64,000 bases of DNA. Origin: Aerococcus sp. Lineage in GTDB: Bacteria; Bacillota; Bacilli; Lactobacillales; Aerococcaceae. This document shows positions 60,594-64,000 of the stretch, piece after piece; within the stretch, counting starts at the first letter, position 1, and each line of letters begins with the position of its first letter. The DNA is taken from contig JAUMZL010000002.1 in the NCBI GenBank assembly GCA_030528155.1, positions 62,001-126,000 of the forward strand. Direction: 5' to 3'. The translations under genes and the position numbers were made by a program. The notes under the pieces were generated by a model. It did no database searches and was not told where the DNA came from. It saw only the letters and a list, made by a program, of their open reading frames with translations.

Positions 60594-61064
60594 CTATGCG
60601 AATTTGCTGAACTCTTCGCGAATGCTGGAGACTTCTTCAATGATTTCATCAACATCCAAGATCATTTCCATCATTCCAATTTGTTCATCGTAAACGTCTG
60701 GATCAACAAAATCCTTAAATTCTGGTTCAACAGCATGGTAAACAGCAAGGCCAAGTTGAACATTTGTTAGAGGACCGGCAAATGTCGGGTCTCCGTTTGT
60801 TACCGTTTCAGCAGCTAATCCAGCAGCTTCGGCTTCTGCTCCGCCCAGAATAACGACGACGTTCTCTACACCATATTTATCTGCAGCTTCTTTTACACGA
60901 CGTTGGTTTTCCAAATCCATGGCACCTGCGGCCGTTCAAACGAAGCACTCCGTAGATGAAAATACAACTTCAGCTGTTGTGTCTTTCAAACATTCTTCAA
61001 CAGCCAATCCTGGGATACCGTCACGGTCCCCAATAACAACAATTTTCTTGTTATCAAGTGACAT
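60594..61064 (-). CDS. grdA: Glycine/sarcosine/betaine reductase selenoprotein A, in-frame UGA at Sec43
   Basis: GrdA is the small selenoprotein that carries the carboxymethyl group as Se-carboxymethylselenocysteine. Starting at ATG 61064 (AAGGAGG 8 bases upstream) the frame is [14 protein letters not shown]..., then UGA at 60936-60938 in the motif [16 protein letters not shown], which is exactly the family signature, and ends normally after 156 residues in total. Without readthrough only residues 1-42 would be made. It is the first gene of the cluster, under a strong promoter and a cre-like site. Confidence 0.95.
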
Positions 61065-61103
61065 AATTATATTCCTCCTTTTATAACTATTGCAGTATCG
61101 CTT

Positions 61104-61117
61104 TGTAAGCGATTGCC
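61104..61117. promoter_or_regulatory. cre-like site in the grdA leader
   Basis: TGTAAGCGATTGCC fits 12 of 14 positions of the CcpA site and lies just downstream of the grdA -10. It overlaps a stem ATCGCTT-ACA-AAGCGAT. Confidence 0.5.
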
Positions 61118-61133
61118 ACTTCTTTACATGTCT

Positions 61134-61162
61134 ATTCTATGTTTTCTCACACGAGAAGTCAA
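61134..61162 (-). promoter_or_regulatory. Promoter of the grd cluster
   Basis: On the minus strand TTGACT, 17 bases, TAGAAT. It lies about 70 bases before grdA. Confidence 0.7.
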
Positions 61163-61578
61163 TTAAAAAGTGAAGCTTTTAACCTTTTTTGTTGACATAT
61201 AGCCAAAATAAAGAGCGCGCTTACATCACTATTACAGTGGTTATATTAACATATCTCATCCTGTTTGACTATTATCCAGTCACTTAAAGTTAGTGAAAAA
61301 TGTTCATTTTTTATTCTTTCTTAATCTCTATAGATACGCTGCTGCCTAAACTCAAAAGTAAGAATAAAAATAGCACTGTACCGTCTTTTACTTGCTCGTT
61401 TTAACCCGTAGATTAGGCCCCTTCTCCTTCCTGCTCCCCCTCGATCAATGGACGAGCCCATTTGCCTTTTCATCATCAATTTTTCAGCCGGTCGCTCTAT
61501 TCGCTAGCGATTAATCGCCATGCGCTCTTTCTTTCTGCTGTTGACTTCATTGCTATTCTATCTCTGATAACGCACAAA
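61163..61578. other. 416-base gap upstream of grdA with no recognised feature
   Basis: No open reading frame with a plausible start, no riboswitch that I recognise (a glycine riboswitch was looked for) and no RNA gene. It contains AT-rich stretches near 61200-61380 and a more GC-rich part near 61400-61560. Confidence 0.6.
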
Positions 61579-61606
61579 AAAGAGCACTGATTACTCAATG
61601 CTCTTT
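61579..61606 (-). terminator. Terminator downstream of selC
   Basis: AAAGAGCA pairs with TGCTCTTT across a 12-base loop, followed by T residues on the minus strand. It is about 70 bases after the tRNA 3' end. Confidence 0.75.
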
Positions 61607-61673
61607 CTTATTTGCGATTGCTCGCCATCGTTTTTATGCCGAATAGGGGATGAGACCTACTCGCTTTATCTGC

Positions 61674-61770
61674 TGGCGGGAACGTGTGAGAATCGAACTC
61701 ACCCAAGAAGCTCTTAACTCCTCATACTGGTTTTGAAGACCAGAGGGAACACCAGAACCCATCCGCTCCC
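61674..61770 (-). tRNA. selC: tRNA-Sec, anticodon UCA
   Basis: A 97-base RNA. Anticodon stem CTGGT/ACCAG encloses CTTCAAA with anticodon TCA. A long variable arm (AGGAG/CTTCT core) follows, then T stem GTGAG/CTCAC with TTCGATT, and an 8-base acceptor GGGAGCGG/ACGTTCCC with discriminator G and an encoded CCA. The last pair of the acceptor is G-A. The D stem, as I fold it, has three G-C pairs, two U-U mismatches, then C-G. All other features match bacterial tRNA-Sec. It lies at the head of the grd cluster, on the same strand. Confidence 0.95.
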
Positions 61771-61799
61771 AATATTGGGTTGTTTTTTACAACGAAGTT

Positions 61800-61827
61800 A
61801 TTATAACACGGAATACAGCGATTTCAA
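61800..61827 (-). promoter_or_regulatory. Promoter of selC
   Basis: On the minus strand TTGAAA, 16 bases, TATAAT, 30 bases before the tRNA 5' end. This is a strong sigma-A promoter. Confidence 0.75.
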
Positions 61828-61947
61828 CTCTCTAACTAATGGCTTTCACTTTTTATCACAAAGTCCACGCTACCTTTCTCGTTATTTTGCGTTATGCTTA
61901 AATCAGTAACTCTTAAAAGTAAATTCAAAGTAAAGGACTGATGCCAA

Positions 61948-62481
61948 ATGATGCGCTGTAGTTGGGCAACAACCCCTCTCATGATTGACTATCATGATCA
62001 TGAATGGGGACAGCGACAAACGAATACTCGCAAATTGTTTGAAATGCTCTGTTTGGAAATTTTTCAAGCAGGGTTGTCATGGGAAACCATTCTCAAGCGG
62101 AGGTTTGGTATGCGTCAAGCGCTCTATCAATTCTATCCAGATCAGCTCGCTAGCCTCGCTCCTATTCAGATCGAACAATTACTGATGGATGCGCGCATTA
62201 TCCGCAACCGTCGCAAAGTGGAAGCGATCATCCACAACGCTAACATTGTAGCCACGATGACAGAAACCTTCAGCCAGTATCTCGATCGTATCGTTCCCCT
62301 GAACCAAACAGATGAAGTAAAATTAGTGCGCCAAGTGGTGAAGCAGATGAAGGCGGATGGCTTTAAATTTATTGGTCCCAATATCATCAATTCTTTTCTT
62401 GAAGCGACAGGATATTTTCATCATCACCAACCGACTTGTTTCGCTTATCGCGCAGGGGTCGATACCGTTAGTGCCTTCTAG
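61948..62481 (+). CDS. tag: DNA-3-methyladenine glycosylase I
   Basis: A 177-residue repair enzyme that excises 3-methyladenine. It has RCSWATTPLMIDYHDHEWG (zinc Cys and His of Tag), FQAGLSWETILKRR and FKFIGPNIINSFLEATGYF, and ends with CF in QPTCFAYRAG. The usual His/Cys ligand pair near the C-terminus is present as HHHQPTC. AAAGGA is 10 bases before ATG. Divergent from selC. Confidence 0.9.
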   Translation: MMRCSWATTPLMIDYHDHEWGQRQTNTRKLFEMLCLEIFQAGLSWETILKRRFGMRQALYQFYPDQLASLAPIQIEQLLMDARIIRNRRKVEAIIHNANIVATMTETFSQYLDRIVPLNQTDEVKLVRQVVKQMKADGFKFIGPNIINSFLEATGYFHHHQPTCFAYRAGVDTVSAF

Positions 62482-62495
62482 CAATCAACAAAAAC

Positions 62496-62541
62496 AAACT
62501 GCCATCGAAAACGAAGGACATTCGCTTTTGGTGGCAGTTTT
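62496..62541. terminator. Terminator between tag and the PRD regulator gene
   Basis: AAACTGCCA pairs with TGGCAGTTT, extended by an inner imperfect stem, with flanking A and T runs. It lies between convergent stops. Confidence 0.8.
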
Positions 62542-62545
62542 TGTG

Positions 62546-64000
62546 TTATTGGCGCATCCCTTGCAGCATTTCATAGATCATATAGATCTCCCAATCGTTC
62601 ACACTCAAGCGATAAAATTGTTCAAGAGGCAATAAGACGCTCTTCAGTGTCAGATAAAAGGGTTTGCCATTAAAAGTCAAGGTTTCTGGATTAATCGGGA
62701 CTTCATAGGTTTCTCCACTTAGAATCATCCGCTCTACCATGACCGCTAAATGCATCATCAGCATAAATTTCAGGGCAGGATCCAAGGCATATTGGAAGCG
62801 CCCCTCCATCTTTTCAATAGCTTGTTCCACTTGAGTGATAATAATTTCTGGATTTAAAAAGGTTAGTTTTTCTTTCAAACCTTCCTTGGAGAAGAGATGC
62901 AACAGATCGCCGAGTAGATGCGGGTAGCTGGCCGGATTCATCAACCCATTCAAAGCCGCCATATTCATGATGGCACTGCTATCAGCAATCAGCGTCATGA
63001 TGTCCAAAGTCTTAAAGCGCGGAGGCAAATTGGCGCTCCCAACCGTAATAATCAATTGCGTTGATGATAAATAGGCTTCATTCTGCAAGGCTTGGTCTAC
63101 GGCATCCATGAGTTTTTTATACTCCAGTGGCATCACTTTGATGTCTGCATAGAGATATTTCGCAAAAATCCCCGCTAAACTCTCGGTAATTTCACCACCG
63201 GAAAAGCTAGAGATGATGACGTTCGGGCTCACCGCAAATCCTTCAAAATATTGGACATCGAGCGAGGGTAGCTCCTTCATTTGGTCGACCATTTCTAGGA
63301 AAGGTGGGTGATTCAAAATCAGTTGTCCCAATTCCAGCGCATAGGCCGTAGTTAAGTTGTTGATCACGAGTAACTGTCCGCGAATCTGTGGCTTCAGCTG
63401 TTTATACAACTGTGTCAAAGACCCCATATCCACCATCATGATGACGCCAGCGCCCGTATCGCGTTGCGCCAGCCAGGATTGGGTTTCTAACACAATATCA
63501 CTCACCGACGACTCCAATGGCATATCAATTGCGTCGAAAACATAGTCACCGAGCATTTGGTTGACCACTGTCTGAATACTGGTAGCCGTTGACGTGCCAT
63601 GAGCAACCAGTAGCCCTTGATAGCGCACCGCTTCCGATACCTCATCGCGCAAAAAAGTCGTCAATAGCGCCAATAATAAAGGTTTAGCGAAAGCACTGCC
63701 ACCCAACAGCTGATGCGCACAAGCCACGGCCCGCGGATAGTCATAGCGCAATTGTTTGAGTTGTGCGTTAGCAAGACGATCCAACTCACTATCCGATATC
63801 TGAGATGCCCATGTGAGTGCCGTCAAAGCGAGCGGTTGTTGCCACATTCGTCCCGTTTTCAGCTGCCAGCGTTCCTGCAATAATTCCTTTAATTGTTGAT
63901 AGGTTAACTCTTCCTGCACATTTAAGGGCTGCTCTTGCCATTTCTGCACTTGCTCATTGAGTAACTGCTGAGCTTTTGGGTTAGGCAGTTGTTTCAACCA
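62546..64000 (-). CDS. LevR-like PRD/PTS-domain regulator, C-terminal part (cut by window edge)
   Basis: About 485 codons read in from the right edge; the N-terminus is outside. The visible chain has a PRD-like helical part (YPRAVACAHQLL), an EIIA-Man-like domain with phosphorylatable His in LLVAHGTSTATS, an EIIB-like strand (TQLIITVGSANLPP), and a second PRD with LMMHLAVMVERMIL near the end. This order matches LevR/ManR-type activators that work with sigma-54 on mannose-class PTS genes. The AAA+ domain would be beyond the window. Confidence 0.8.
   Translation of the reverse strand, partial: WLKQLPNPKAQQLLNEQVQKWQEQPLNVQEELTYQQLKELLQERWQLKTGRMWQQPLALTALTWASQISDSELDRLANAQLKQLRYDYPRAVACAHQLLGGSAFAKPLLLALLTTFLRDEVSEAVRYQGLLVAHGTSTATSIQTVVNQMLGDYVFDAIDMPLESSVSDIVLETQSWLAQRDTGAGVIMMVDMGSLTQLYKQLKPQIRGQLLVINNLTTAYALELGQLILNHPPFLEMVDQMKELPSLDVQYFEGFAVSPNVIISSFSGGEITESLAGIFAKYLYADIKVMPLEYKKLMDAVDQALQNEAYLSSTQLIITVGSANLPPRFKTLDIMTLIADSSAIMNMAALNGLMNPASYPHLLGDLLHLFSKEGLKEKLTFLNPEIIITQVEQAIEKMEGRFQYALDPALKFMLMMHLAVMVERMILSGETYEVPINPETLTFNGKPFYLTLKSVLLPLEQFYRLSVNDWEIYMIYEMLQGMRQ

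Noticed and set aside
60594..61064. grdA read as a short ORF from the internal MDLENQ
   Set aside because: The family motif CFVU lies just upstream with a UGA and a strong AAGGAGG start at 61064.
61163..61578. A glycine riboswitch before the grd cluster
   Set aside because: I found no paired aptamer core in this gap by eye; only a covariance-model scan could settle it.

Overview
The window looks like a low-to-mid GC Bacillota chromosome, most likely a member of the Lactobacillales (Enterococcus/Aerococcus-type). The reasons are the dnaX-ebfC-recR-tmk-holB-yabA-trmN6-yazA-rsmI replication/repair block, a lipL/ywfO pair, rpoE, many Shine-Dalgarno (SD)-led genes with ATGA overlaps, rho-independent terminators and cre-like sites. 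I cannot name the species. No insertion sequence, CRISPR array or prophage was seen.

Region 1 (1-26.6 kb) is mostly housekeeping. It holds the start of rpoE, a DUF1934 protein, lipoyl transfer (lipL), an HD phosphohydrolase, a MoxR ATPase plus VWA/metallopeptidase pair, membrane proteins, an FAD amine oxidase-like enzyme, mscL, a DUF218 protein, the replication/repair block above, a YkvI transporter, an LLM flavoenzyme, a cysteine-desulfurase-like protein with a metallo-beta-lactamase-fold hydrolase, a small ABC exporter operon and an SDR reductase.

Region 2 (26.7-40.4 kb) is a minus-strand sulfur/selenium accessory block. A YnjBCD-like ABC importer with split permeases is followed by a nucleoside hydrolase, an SseA-type rhodanese and a TDT-family transporter. 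Upstream of it lie two surface lipoprotein rhodaneses, two TVP38/TMEM64 membrane proteins, a TIGR04283-type glycosyltransferase, a TIGR04282-type transferase fused to a phosphotransferase-like domain, and a GrdB/PrdB-like selenoprotein read through an in-frame UGA.

Region 3 (40.8-51.2 kb) holds the selenocysteine machinery selD-yedF-DUF3343-selB-selA. Next to it is a separate transcription unit: an NhaC-type antiporter, an acyl-CoA-dehydrogenase-like flavoprotein and a cytoplasmic PhnD-like binding protein. A second, related flavoprotein is transcribed divergently.

Region 4 (51.4-61.8 kb) is a glycine/sarcosine/betaine reductase cluster: grdA-trxB-trxA-grdC-grdD-(MetE-like)-(OsmC-like)-grdX-grdE-grdB. 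It is followed at its head by selC, the tRNA for selenocysteine. grdA and grdB carry in-frame UGA codons in UxxC-type or CFVU contexts. The region ends with tag (3-methyladenine glycosylase) and part of a LevR-like PRD regulator.

Together, regions 3 and 4 suggest an organism that ferments glycine or a methylated glycine to acetyl phosphate with selenoproteins and makes its own selenocysteine. Region 2 and the flavoprotein/PhnD/NhaC unit look like a less understood selenium or sulfur compound system built around a third selenoprotein. That is inference from gene content and neighbourhood.
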